Positions 42,648 through 51,534 of a stretch of DNA of 64,000 nucleotides are shown here, piece by piece. Source of the stretch: Bacteroides ovatus (GTDB lineage: Bacteria > Bacteroidota > Bacteroidia > Bacteroidales > Bacteroidaceae); the NCBI RefSeq assembly GCF_001314995.1, contig NZ_CP012938.1, forward strand, positions 1,240,001 to 1,304,000. Reading direction: 5' to 3'. The position numbers and the translations under genes were made by a program. How positions within the stretch are numbered: position 1 is the first letter of the stretch; each line of letters begins with the position of its first letter. The notes beneath the pieces are model-generated. The model saw only the letters and a program-made list of their open reading frames with translations, was not told the DNA's origin and did not search any database.

Positions 42648-43513
42648 ACTTTGATAAACTTGTTTATGGGTTTTCCCGAAAACATTTCGCAAGGCGAAAC
42701 AGCGATGCAATCGCCCCGATGCGGCAGCAGTCGGCAAGTCACCTTTGGCAGGACGAAACGGAGTTTTGTAATGACAAAGGTACAACTTGCTTGACAAAAC
42801 CTGCAACGCAGTCCGATATGCTCCCGGACACTTTTTGCACCAAAATTATCGTAGGGAAACGTATTGCAAAGAAATGGGCAACACAATTCTTTGATAAGGC
42901 GGTTTGTACCAACCGAAGTCCCGAAAGTCCGATGTGCTTAGGATACTTAGTCGGTTGGTTTACAGGTCAGATGTAACACGCTACTGTATTTCTATATGCC
43001 TTTTGGAGCACGGACGTAGGAACGTTGGTTTGCTCAGTTGTCCCTACCATAATTTGCAAATTTGCATTGTTTTGGATTCTTGATAATCCGAAATCTCGTG
43101 ATTGCAGTCTGACGGTGCAGGAATGCGGTTGTATCAAAATCCATGTTTCCATGGCATCAAAGTACAACGGTAAACGGTACATTACCATACAAGAACCTGA
43201 AATCAGACTTTTGGAAGTCTGCGTTCTCTTGGACTGGCGGTTATAACAACCCGAATGTTCCAGTATTCAAGATGCACAAATACTGATATTCAATGTATGG
43301 GGAATAAGAGGGAAAAGAAGTTTTGGGATATAGAAAGCCGGGAATGTCGGTAACACATTCCGAGAATTTGCTGGGTGAAAATGTTACGTGAAAAATGTTG
43401 AGAAACCGCTTAAAATAGTGATGATTTTATTTCTCTAATTCACAGATTATTAGTATATTTACATAAGGAATGCCTATATAAGGTTACGCCTTCTGACAAT
43501 AAAATTGCATACC
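42648..43513. other. Gene-free region, probable oriT and mob promoter
   Basis: A minus-strand -7 box TACCTTTG lies at 42782-42775 (CAAAGGTA on the plus strand). CCAACCGA (42909-42916) pairs with TCGGTTGG (42951-42958), a candidate oriT hairpin. GGAATGT/ACATTCC (43342-43362) is another. Small frames at 42967-43246 on both strands lack promoter, start site and recognisable product, so I do not call them. Confidence 0.5.
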
Positions 43514-43738
43514 ATGTTCGAGTTATTGCTTCTTATATATCTGCTGCCGCTCATCGCAATCGTTGCGCTGCTTTTGAAGCTGGCCATTGGGCTGGTCAGG
43601 GCGGTGTTTCGACTGGCTCTATGGCTGGTCAGGAAGTCATTTGTTCTTTTAGGAAAGGGGCTGCTGCTGGCTTTCGTTTTCATTGTGGGAAGTAGGAGGA
43701 CATCTGCCGGGAATTATACTGACGGGCAGCAACGATAA
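43514..43738 (+). CDS. Small hydrophobic ICE protein
   Basis: A 74-residue peptide starting MFELLLLIYLL, almost entirely hydrophobic with two to three membrane segments and a few basic residues between them. It is convergent with the integrase gene. Small membrane proteins of this kind lie beside integrases on several Bacteroides ICEs; function unknown. No strong ribosome binding site is visible. Confidence 0.5.
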   Translation: MFELLLLIYLLPLIAIVALLLKLAIGLVRAVFRLALWLVRKSFVLLGKGLLLAFVFIVGSRRTSAGNYTDGQQR

Positions 43739-43826
43739 AAGCCGTACCAACACAATGACTGATACGGCCTCTATGGAGCATGGACTAAGTTTTTCCCTCT
43801 ACGTTGAAAGGTTGTTTTTGTTCCGA

Positions 43827-45320
43827 TTAAAAGCCTTTACCTTTGCTTCTCTCATATACCACCTCTCTTCCCGAATCGCAATTTGTAATACGGAACTGGA
43901 CGGTACAACCGATAGGGATGTCTTTGGGCAGTTGCTTGACAAGTCTTGATATTACTTCTTCTACGTTGCTGAAACCTATGTCGGTAAATTCTCCAACAAC
44001 CTTACCCTTGAAATACGCCCGTCCGTAAATCATCTTCTTTTTTGTAATGCGGAACAGTTTGTCCGCCGGTGCCTCAAAATCAAGTGCCTTTCCCTGCTTG
44101 CTCTGCGCATCGCTGAAAAAGATGAAATCTATGACCTTGGCGTTAAGGTTCCATGCAGGAGTGAAGTCGAGCTTTACATAGCCTCTTGTCACGTTCAGCC
44201 CATGGCTGTGGTTCATGCCGAATGCCACTTCAAAAAGATTGGCGTCGCAGTCATTTTGGGCGATGGTAGCCCACGTATGCCGGAATGTATAGAAACAATA
44301 GCAGTCTTCTTTTTCCATGCCCATATCCCTGCAAATTTTGCGGATACCGTGGTTCACGTTCGCATTGAAACTGTCGAAATCACAGTATCGCTTATGGAAG
44401 TTAAACAGGTATTCGTCTTCTTCGTCCGAAAGATACTTGTCAAAGGTTGATTGGATAAACGGTTCTATCCGCATCTCCATATAGGCTTCATCCCTTCTGC
44501 TGTGCCTGGTCTTCGCCCTCTTGTAACCTATTACGCCGTTATTGTAGTCTTTCTTTTTCAGACTATACAGGTCTACCGTATTGATGCCACCGATACAGAG
44601 TGAGAGAAGTGCAACATCCCTGCCAAGTTCGGGTAAGGAGGAAATCATCTTGGTTTGAGGCAAAGGACGGTTGAAGAACTCCCGGCAGGCTTCTGCGCTT
44701 ATGGCACGTTTCAACGTGGTGTCAGACTTCGGAATTTGAATCTTTAACCAAGGATTGAATTTGATGCGTATGACACCACGTTCCTCGTCATTCAACTCGA
44801 TGATAGCCTTCTTGAAGATTTGACGGATACAAGTGGGGTACATTTCCTTTGCACGATTCGTTTGAGATAGATGCTCTATCCATTTTCTCAATACAGATGA
44901 TGTAAGATGGTTAAACATAATTTTGTTCGTTCCCAGATAGCGTTCCAAATGATTAACCGAGAGTTGATAGTTCTTTGCTGTACGCTGACGACCTTGGGAC
45001 TCCATTTTCCCAATAAATGATTTCGCATATTCGCTAAAACAAACTTCCTCGTCTGCCTTTAACAAATACTCTAAAACTTCTTTTATACCCCAAAGAGACA
45101 CGTCTGTTCGGTTTAACCGATCCGTGTATTGTCTAATTAGCATAGCACAATACTCATTGACGACCGGATCTGTCAGTTCGCCATTACTTGTGATATGTTC
45201 CGCATCAACGATTTTATTCGTTTTGATGTACCCCGGTTTTCGATTGTGCACAATTCTGATGTACACAGAGTAGAAGCCATCTGTTCTCGGCTTTCTTACC
45301 ATTGCTTTTAGTGTTGTCAT
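43827..45320 (-). CDS. ICE tyrosine integrase lacking the box I arginine
   Basis: The 497-residue recombinase has an N-terminal arm-binding part, a SAM-like core-binding domain (ESQGRQRTAKNYQLSVNHLERYLG) and a catalytic domain with FRHTWATIAQ (R347, H348), an MNHSHGLNVTRG region and the putative nucleophile Y381 (RGYVKLD). The usual box I arginine is absent: the motif reads CIGGINTVDL (242-251). IntDOT of CTnDOT also lacks it, so the enzyme is probably active. A C-terminal extension of about 90 residues follows. It stands at the right end of the ICE. Confidence 0.88.
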   Translation of the reverse strand: MTTLKAMVRKPRTDGFYSVYIRIVHNRKPGYIKTNKIVDAEHITSNGELTDPVVNEYCAMLIRQYTDRLNRTDVSLWGIKEVLEYLLKADEEVCFSEYAKSFIGKMESQGRQRTAKNYQLSVNHLERYLGTNKIMFNHLTSSVLRKWIEHLSQTNRAKEMYPTCIRQIFKKAIIELNDEERGVIRIKFNPWLKIQIPKSDTTLKRAISAEACREFFNRPLPQTKMISSLPELGRDVALLSLCIGGINTVDLYSLKKKDYNNGVIGYKRAKTRHSRRDEAYMEMRIEPFIQSTFDKYLSDEEDEYLFNFHKRYCDFDSFNANVNHGIRKICRDMGMEKEDCYCFYTFRHTWATIAQNDCDANLFEVAFGMNHSHGLNVTRGYVKLDFTPAWNLNAKVIDFIFFSDAQSKQGKALDFEAPADKLFRITKKKMIYGRAYFKGKVVGEFTDIGFSNVEEVISRLVKQLPKDIPIGCTVQFRITNCDSGREVVYERSKGKGF

Positions 45321-45643
45321 ATCCTATCAGTTTATTACAGTGAAATTATTGGTGTAAGCAGGTGTAAGCAGGGGCTATTTTAGTGTAAGCAGAGAGTAAT
45401 CAAATACGTTCATTTCGCTCATTTTTTGCGGTCAAGTGAACGAACCGTCCAAACGCAACTCAGGCTGTAATTACCGCTAATGCAGTGAATTACAGCCTGA
45501 TATTAATATTTATATGTATCGGACTTTAGTCCTCTATTGCAGCCTGCGCCACATCAATATATCACTGATATTCAATAGCTTAATTTCCCAGTGTAATCCC
45601 GGAGTAAGCGAATATTTGTTTAATATTGATTTAATCGAATTTT
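45321..45643. repeat. Right-end region of the ICE: phased repeats and inverted repeat
   Basis: GTGTAAGCAG occurs at 45352-45361, 45362-45371 and 45383-45392, spaced 10 and 21 bases, on one face of the helix; these are likely integrase arm sites. TCAGGCTGTAATT (45460-45472) and AATTACAGCCTGA (45488-45500) form a perfect 13-bp inverted repeat. The ICE-chromosome junction lies somewhere before 45644. Confidence 0.55.
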
Positions 45644-48364
45644 CTACTCTTCGACGGCGGCTTGCGCCGCCGCCAATCTGGCAATCGGCACTCTGAATGG
45701 AGAACAACTAACGTAGTTCAAACCTACCCGATGACAGAATTTCACTGAAGAAGGCTCACCACCATGTTCACCACAAATACCACATTTCAGATCCGGACGG
45801 ATAGCACGGCCCTTTTCTGTAGCCATACGTACCAACTGTCCCACACCATTCTGATCGAGAACCTGGAACGGGTCTACTTTCAAAATCTTCTTTTCCAGAT
45901 AAACAGGAAGGAAAGAAGCTATATCATCACGAGAATAACCGAAGGTCATCTGCGTTAAGTCATTTGTACCGAATGAGAAGAACTCGGCAGAAGAAGCGAT
46001 ACGGTCGGCAGTCAAAGCGGCACGCGGAATTTCGATCATTGTACCCACTTTGAAGTCAATGCTATCTCCTACTTCCTCAAACAACTTCTTAGCTTCCGCA
46101 CGGATTACATTTTCCTGCTCCTTGAATTCATACAAGATACCAGTTAATGGAACCATGATTTCCGGATGAGTTTCCACTCCTTCTTTCTTCAATTCGAGTG
46201 CAGCACCCAAGATGGCACGTGTCTGCATCTGCGTAATTTCAGGATAAGTATTTCCCAGACGGCAACCACGGTGACCCAACATCGGGTTATGCTCACACAA
46301 TGATTCTACACGTTGCTGGATATATTGCAGGCTCACACCCATAGTATCTGCCATTTCCTGCTGTCCCTTCAAATCATGAGGAACGAACTCATGCAAAGGA
46401 GGATCGAGCAAACGAACAGTTACCGGGCAACCAGCCATTGCTTTAAAGATGCCCTTAAAGTCTTCCTGTTGGTATGGAAGAATCTTAGCCAATGCTTTAC
46501 GACGTCCTTCTGCATTTTCCGCCAGAATCATTTCACGCATTGCCTTGATCTTTTCACCTTCGAAGAACATGTGTTCCGTACGGCAAAGCCCAATACCTAC
46601 TGCACCGAAGTTACGAGCCACTTCCGCATCATGAGGAGTATCCGCATTCGTACGTACCTGCAGACGAGTATACTTATCAGCTAGCGTCATTAATTCGGCA
46701 AAGTCACCGGAAAGTTCTGCAGCCTGTGTTTCTACCTTACCATTATATACCACACCTGTACTTCCGTTCAGAGAGATATAATCGCCTTCTTTCAACACAA
46801 CACCGTCAATTTCTACGGTACGGTTTTTATAATCGATATTCAATGCACCTGCACCCGATACACAACATTTACCCATACCACGAGCCACAACAGCAGCATG
46901 AGAAGTCATACCGCCACGAGCCGTAAGAATACCTTCGGCAACTGCCATACCGGCCAAGTCTTCCGGAGAAGTTTCGATACGAACCATTACCACACGTTTA
47001 CCGGCAGCATGCCATTCAGCAGCGTCGTCAGCAAAGAACACCACCTGACCGGTTGCAGCACCCGGAGAAGCCGGAAGACCACGAGTCAACACTTTGGCTT
47101 TCTTCAAAGCATCCTTATCGAATACAGGGTGAAGCAATTCATCGAGTTTATTCGGTTCCACGCGCATCAAAGCAGTCTTTTCGTCAATCATGCCCTGACG
47201 GAGCAAATCCATAGCGATCTTCACCATGGCAGCACCTGTACGCTTACCGTTACGTGTCTGAAGAAACCAGAGTTTACCTTCTTGTACGGTGAACTCCATG
47301 TCCTGCATATCTTTATAATGATTTTCCAGTTTAGTCTGGAGAGCATCTAATTCTTTATAGATTTCCGGCATTGCCTCTTCCATGGAAGGGAACTTTGCTG
47401 CGCGAACATCTTCGGTCACACCAGCCAATACAGCCCAACGTTGAGAACCAATCTTGGTGATCTGTTGCGGAGTACGGATACCGGCCACTACATCTTCACC
47501 TTGTGCGTTAATCAGATATTCACCATTGAAAAGGTCTTCACCCGTACCAGCATCACGTGAGAAACAAACACCAGTAGCCGAAGTTTCACCCATATTACCG
47601 AACACCATAGCCTGTACATTGACAGCTGTACCCCATTCATCAGGTATACTTTCCATCTTACGGTAAAGGATAGCGCGTTCATTCATCCATGAATCAAATA
47701 CGGCACATATAGCTCCCCAAAGTTGTTCGTATGCACCAGTCGGGAAATCTTTTCCGGTCTGTTCCTTTACGGCAGCTTTAAATTTCTTTACGAGTTCCTG
47801 CAAGTCTTCCACTTTCAACTCGTTATCCAATTCTACCCCTTTCGCTTTCTTCACCTCTTCAATGATTGCTTCGAACGGGTCGATATCATCTTTATTGGTA
47901 GGCTTCATGCCCAATACTACGTCACCGTACATCTGCACAAAACGACGATAAGAGTCCCATGCAAAGCGTGCATTACCTGTCTTACGGATAATACCTTCTA
48001 CCACTTCGTCATTCAATCCCAAGTTCAGAATCGTATCCATCATACCCGGCATAGATGCGCGCGCACCGGAACGTACAGACACCAACAAAGGATTTTCAAC
48101 GTCACCGAATTTAGATTTCATCAACGTTTCCACGTGAGTGATTGCTTTTACCACTTCATCTTTCAGTAGCTCAACCACTTTATCACGTCCTAACGTATTG
48201 TATTCCGTACAAACATCTGTAGTTATTGTGAATCCGGGAGGGACAGGAATTCCGATTAAATTCATTTCTGCAAGGTTGGCTCCCTTACCACCGAGCAAAT
48301 TCTTCATGTCAGCCTTTCCTTCTGCCTGACCATTACCAAAGGTATAAACTCTTTTTTTATCCAT
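45644..48364 (-). CDS. ppdK: Pyruvate, phosphate dikinase
   Basis: The 906-residue enzyme is full length: N-terminal ATP-grasp domain (GGKGANLAEM), swivelling phosphohistidine domain with GGMTSHAAVVARGMGK, and C-terminal TIM barrel with GLCRTEHMFF, MVPLTG and FSFGTNDLTQMTFGYSRDD. It interconverts pyruvate and phosphoenolpyruvate using ATP and phosphate. It is chromosomal and the first gene right of the ICE. A minus-strand -7 box (TAGATTTG, 48413-48406) lies upstream. Confidence 0.97.
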   Translation of the reverse strand: MDKKRVYTFGNGQAEGKADMKNLLGGKGANLAEMNLIGIPVPPGFTITTDVCTEYNTLGRDKVVELLKDEVVKAITHVETLMKSKFGDVENPLLVSVRSGARASMPGMMDTILNLGLNDEVVEGIIRKTGNARFAWDSYRRFVQMYGDVVLGMKPTNKDDIDPFEAIIEEVKKAKGVELDNELKVEDLQELVKKFKAAVKEQTGKDFPTGAYEQLWGAICAVFDSWMNERAILYRKMESIPDEWGTAVNVQAMVFGNMGETSATGVCFSRDAGTGEDLFNGEYLINAQGEDVVAGIRTPQQITKIGSQRWAVLAGVTEDVRAAKFPSMEEAMPEIYKELDALQTKLENHYKDMQDMEFTVQEGKLWFLQTRNGKRTGAAMVKIAMDLLRQGMIDEKTALMRVEPNKLDELLHPVFDKDALKKAKVLTRGLPASPGAATGQVVFFADDAAEWHAAGKRVVMVRIETSPEDLAGMAVAEGILTARGGMTSHAAVVARGMGKCCVSGAGALNIDYKNRTVEIDGVVLKEGDYISLNGSTGVVYNGKVETQAAELSGDFAELMTLADKYTRLQVRTNADTPHDAEVARNFGAVGIGLCRTEHMFFEGEKIKAMREMILAENAEGRRKALAKILPYQQEDFKGIFKAMAGCPVTVRLLDPPLHEFVPHDLKGQQEMADTMGVSLQYIQQRVESLCEHNPMLGHRGCRLGNTYPEITQMQTRAILGAALELKKEGVETHPEIMVPLTGILYEFKEQENVIRAEAKKLFEEVGDSIDFKVGTMIEIPRAALTADRIASSAEFFSFGTNDLTQMTFGYSRDDIASFLPVYLEKKILKVDPFQVLDQNGVGQLVRMATEKGRAIRPDLKCGICGEHGGEPSSVKFCHRVGLNYVSCSPFRVPIARLAAAQAAVEE

Positions 48365-48528
48365 AATATTGTGTTTAAAGTTACATTATGATTTTTTTCT
48401 GTTCGCAAATCTAAGGATATTTCGCAAACTTGAAAACTTTTTGCGAAAAAACTTTCTATCAAAATGCAATTTCGACATTACAATCCGGAATATTTCTGTA
48501 TACCCGAATTTTTTCCAAAAAAAATACC

Positions 48529-48536
48529 TACTTTTG
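48529..48536 (+). promoter_or_regulatory. -7 box of the RlmD/RluA operon
   Basis: TACTTTTG, a TAnnTTTG match 28 bases before the methyltransferase start, with a T-rich stretch in the -33 region. Confidence 0.65.
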
Positions 48537-48563
48537 CAAAGTAATTATTAGACTGGTGTAAAA

Positions 48564-49982
48564 GTGGCAAGAAAGAAAAAAGAGCTTCCCTTATTGGAGA
48601 AGGTAACAATCATGGATGTGGCTGCCGAAGGAAAAGCCATCGCAAAAGTAAACGACCTGGTGATTTTTGTTCCCTATGTAGTGCCGGGTGATGTCGTAGA
48701 CCTGCAAATCAAGCGTAAAAAGAATAAATATGCCGAAGCTGAAGCGGTGAAGTTTCACGAGCTGTCGCCCAATCGCGCTGTTCCTTTCTGCCAACACTAT
48801 GGCGTATGCGGTGGCTGCAAGTGGCAAGTGCTCCCCTATTCGGAGCAGATCAGATATAAGCAAAAGCAAGTGGAAGATAATTTGAGACGTATCGGGAAAA
48901 TCGAACTTCCCGAAATTTCTCCGATTCTCGGTTCTGACAAGACGGAATTCTACAGGAACAAACTGGAATTCACCTTCTCAAATAAACGCTGGTTGACAAA
49001 CGAAGAAGTTCATCAGGATGTGAAGTATGACCAGATGAATGCGGTGGGTTTCCACATTCCGGGAGCCTTTGACAAGGTGCTGGCTATTGAGAAATGCTGG
49101 TTACAGGATGATATATCCAACCGTATCCGCAACGCTGTACGTGACTACGCTTACGCACACGATTACTCTTTCATCAATCTGCGCACACAGGAAGGTATGC
49201 TGCGGAATATGATTGTACGCACCTCTTCAACTGGCGAACTGATGGTAATCGTCATTTGCAAGATTACAGAAGATCACGAAATGGAACTGTTCAAGCAGTT
49301 ACTCCAATTCGTAGCGGACTCTTTCCCAGAAATCACTTCTCTTCTATACATTATTAATAATAAGTGCAATGACACAATCAATGATTTGGATGTGCATGTA
49401 TTTAAAGGGAAAGATCACATCTTTGAAGAAATGGAGGGACTGCGTTTCAAAGTAGGACCGAAATCATTCTATCAGACCAACTCGGAACAGGCTTATAATT
49501 TATATAAAGTAGCCCGTGAATTTGCCGGATTAACAGGCAACGAACTGGTATATGACCTCTATACAGGAACGGGAACAATCGCCAACTTCGTATCACGCCA
49601 GGCTCGCCAGGTAATCGGTATCGAATATGTGCCGGAAGCTATCGAAGACGCAAAGGTAAATGCAGAAATCAATGATATCAAGAATGCATTGTTTTATGCC
49701 GGTGATATGAAGGATATACTGACGCAGGATTTCATCAATCAGCATGGACGCCCGGATGTAATCATTACTGATCCTCCTCGTGCCGGTATGCACCAGGATG
49801 TAGTTGATGTCATCTTGTTTGCCGAACCGAAACGGATTGTGTATGTAAGTTGTAATCCTGCTACTCAAGCACGGGATTTGCAATTACTCGATGAGAAATA
49901 CAAGGTGAAAGCCATTCAACCGGTAGATATGTTCCCTCACACCCACCACGTAGAAAATGTGGTGTTGCTGGAACTTCGATAA
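48564..49982 (+). CDS. rlmD: 23S rRNA m5U methyltransferase, RlmD/RumA family
   Basis: The 472-residue protein has an N-terminal TRAM domain, an iron-sulfur cluster motif (CQHYGVCGGCKW), SAM-binding VYDLYTGTGTIANF and the catalytic segment ending VSCNPATQARDL, with DPPRAGM. Start is GTG (GTGGCAAGAAAG). It methylates uridine in 23S rRNA; which position (RlmD, RlmCD) is not decided by sequence reading. The pseudouridine synthase gene follows after 36 bases, making a short rRNA-modification operon. Confidence 0.9.
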   Translation: MARKKKELPLLEKVTIMDVAAEGKAIAKVNDLVIFVPYVVPGDVVDLQIKRKKNKYAEAEAVKFHELSPNRAVPFCQHYGVCGGCKWQVLPYSEQIRYKQKQVEDNLRRIGKIELPEISPILGSDKTEFYRNKLEFTFSNKRWLTNEEVHQDVKYDQMNAVGFHIPGAFDKVLAIEKCWLQDDISNRIRNAVRDYAYAHDYSFINLRTQEGMLRNMIVRTSSTGELMVIVICKITEDHEMELFKQLLQFVADSFPEITSLLYIINNKCNDTINDLDVHVFKGKDHIFEEMEGLRFKVGPKSFYQTNSEQAYNLYKVAREFAGLTGNELVYDLYTGTGTIANFVSRQARQVIGIEYVPEAIEDAKVNAEINDIKNALFYAGDMKDILTQDFINQHGRPDVIITDPPRAGMHQDVVDVILFAEPKRIVYVSCNPATQARDLQLLDEKYKVKAIQPVDMFPHTHHVENVVLLELR

Positions 49983-50018
49983 TCCGTGGTGATAATAGAA
50001 TTTCAAAAGAAAAAAGAA

Positions 50019-50939
50019 ATGGGAAAAAGACCTAGAAAAACTCCTGCTGAAAAAGCACGTGCTCAATATACCAATTATGCAGTGAAAGAACCCATGGAAC
50101 TAATGGAGTTCCTGGCTGCCAAGATGCCGGACGCAAGTCGTACGAAATTAAAATCATTATTAAGTAAGCGGGTTGTATTTGTTGATAATGTGATAACCAC
50201 ACAATTCAACTTTCCCCTTGAAGCGGGCATGAAAGTGCAAATCAGCAAACAAAAGGGAAAAAAAGAATTTAATAACAGACTGCTGAAAATCGTGTATGAA
50301 GACGCATATATCATTGTTGTCGAAAAGATGCAAGGACTTTTATCAGTCAATACAGAAAGACAGAAAGAGCGCACAGCCTATACAATACTTAACGAATACG
50401 TGCAACGTTCCGGACGTCAATTCCGTGTGTTTATCGTTCATCGCCTGGACAGGGACACTTCCGGCCTGATGATGTTTGCTAAAGACGAAAAAACACAGCG
50501 GACACTACGTGATAACTGGCACGATATCGTGACTGACCGTCGATATGTAGCTGTGGTGGAGGGAAGTATGGAAAAAGATTATGATACAGTCGTTTCCTGG
50601 CTGACTGATAAAACGCTTTATGTAAGTTCCAGTGAATATGATGACGGTGGATCAAAATCTATTACCCACTATAAGACCATCAAACGTGCCAACGGATATT
50701 CTCTGTTGGAACTCGATTTGGAAACCGGCCGAAAGAATCAGATTCGTGTACACATGCAAGATTTAGGACATCCTATTATCGGTGATGGAAGATATGGAAG
50801 AGAAGATGCTCCCAACCCTATCGGACGACTGGCACTCCATGCTTTCAAACTTTGTTTCTATCATCCGGTAACGGGAGATTTGATGGAGTTCGAGACACCT
50901 TATCCGGCGGAGTTTAAGAAGTTGTTTCTGAAAAAATAA
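50019..50939 (+). CDS. RluA-family pseudouridine synthase
   Basis: Start chosen at MGKRPRKTPAEKA (50019), preceded by AAAAGAAA. The 306-residue protein has an S4-like domain (LMEFLAAKMPDASRTKLKSLLSKRVVFV) and the catalytic HRLDRDTSGLM motif at about 148-158, with the RKNQIRVHM segment. It converts uridine to pseudouridine in rRNA or tRNA; the exact target is unknown. Confidence 0.9.
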   Translation: MGKRPRKTPAEKARAQYTNYAVKEPMELMEFLAAKMPDASRTKLKSLLSKRVVFVDNVITTQFNFPLEAGMKVQISKQKGKKEFNNRLLKIVYEDAYIIVVEKMQGLLSVNTERQKERTAYTILNEYVQRSGRQFRVFIVHRLDRDTSGLMMFAKDEKTQRTLRDNWHDIVTDRRYVAVVEGSMEKDYDTVVSWLTDKTLYVSSSEYDDGGSKSITHYKTIKRANGYSLLELDLETGRKNQIRVHMQDLGHPIIGDGRYGREDAPNPIGRLALHAFKLCFYHPVTGDLMEFETPYPAEFKKLFLKK

Positions 50940-50951
50940 ATTCCTATATTC

Positions 50952-50993
50952 AAAAATAAAGCCAGAATCATAATCGACTCTGGCTTTATTTTT
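50952..50993. terminator. Bidirectional terminator
   Basis: AAAAATAAAGCCAGA pairs with CTCTGGCTTTATTTTT. It separates the convergent pseudouridine synthase and lipoprotein genes. Confidence 0.88.
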
Positions 50994-51009
50994 AATCTTC
51001 ATTATTATT

Positions 51010-51423
51010 TTATTGACGCCTCATATAAAATGGCTGTCCATCTATTCTATCTCTAAAATCCTGCCAATTATTATACCATGTTCCACTAAATGTCCTGCCG
51101 GTAGCTTCTGCACCCCAAATATAGGCATAAGTGCGGTCACCGTAGAAAAATAATTCCATTGAATTATATCCTCCATCAATCCATCTCCACTCAAAAACCA
51201 GATAATTTGGATCACCAGCAGAACCAATCGTTCCTTGATTTCTCGCATTAAATGTCATGAGCGTACCTCTTCCCCAGGTATATGCCCCGAAATCAATTTC
51301 TTCATTAGTATACCACTCGCCAGGCAGATTAAATTCTGTCTCTTCTTCACTCTCACACGAAGTAAAGCCAACCAATAAAGTCAGCATCATCAAGATACCT
51401 GCATATCTCTTTATCATTTTCAT
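51010..51423 (-). CDS. Small lipocalin-like lipoprotein
   Basis: A 137-residue protein with a lipobox (GFTSCES; cysteine at about residue 23) and a mature part of beta strands ending in conserved-looking GTWYNNWQDF. It resembles small Bacteroides lipocalin-like lipoproteins with LPGEWY near the start of the mature protein. Monocistronic; function unknown. Confidence 0.75.
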   Translation of the reverse strand: MKMIKRYAGILMMLTLLVGFTSCESEEETEFNLPGEWYTNEEIDFGAYTWGRGTLMTFNARNQGTIGSAGDPNYLVFEWRWIDGGYNSMELFFYGDRTYAYIWGAEATGRTFSGTWYNNWQDFRDRIDGQPFYMRRQ

Positions 51424-51502
51424 AATTCTCTAGTTTATTGCGTTTATTAATACAAAATTAGCATTTTATATTTACTATACATCACAAGCCACAAGTTTTT
51501 TG

Positions 51503-51510
51503 TACCTTTG
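51503..51510 (+). promoter_or_regulatory. -7 box of the radical SAM gene
   Basis: TACCTTTG, 24 bases before the ATG at 51535; clear -33 box not seen. Confidence 0.6.
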
Positions 51511-51534
51511 CAAAGATAATATTAAATTTTCCAC

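Larger units (their letters stand above)
1..45500. mobile_element. Right-hand part of a CTnDOT-class integrative conjugative element
   Basis: Everything from the left edge to just beyond the integrase at 43827-45320 reads as one ICE: recombinase, relaxase, coupling protein, traA to traO, antirestriction protein, PcfJ/PcfK-like proteins and Toprim protein. The left end is outside the window. The right end should lie between the integrase start (45320) and the ppdK stop (45644), probably near the repeats at 45352-45500, but without the other end the att core cannot be fixed. The core genes look clearly richer in G+C than the flanking chromosome, while the accessory cassettes look poorer. Self-transfer is probably lost because traG and traO are both broken. 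Confidence 0.85.

Noticed and set aside
42967..43246. Small frames in the mob-integrase gap
   Set aside because: Start codon is weak (TTG), no promoter or family signal, and opposite frames of similar size exist.
45460..45500. 13-bp inverted repeat considered as CRISPR or IS terminal repeat
   Set aside because: Only one pair of arms 15 bases apart, with no repeat array or transposase; it fits a terminator or ICE-end structure.
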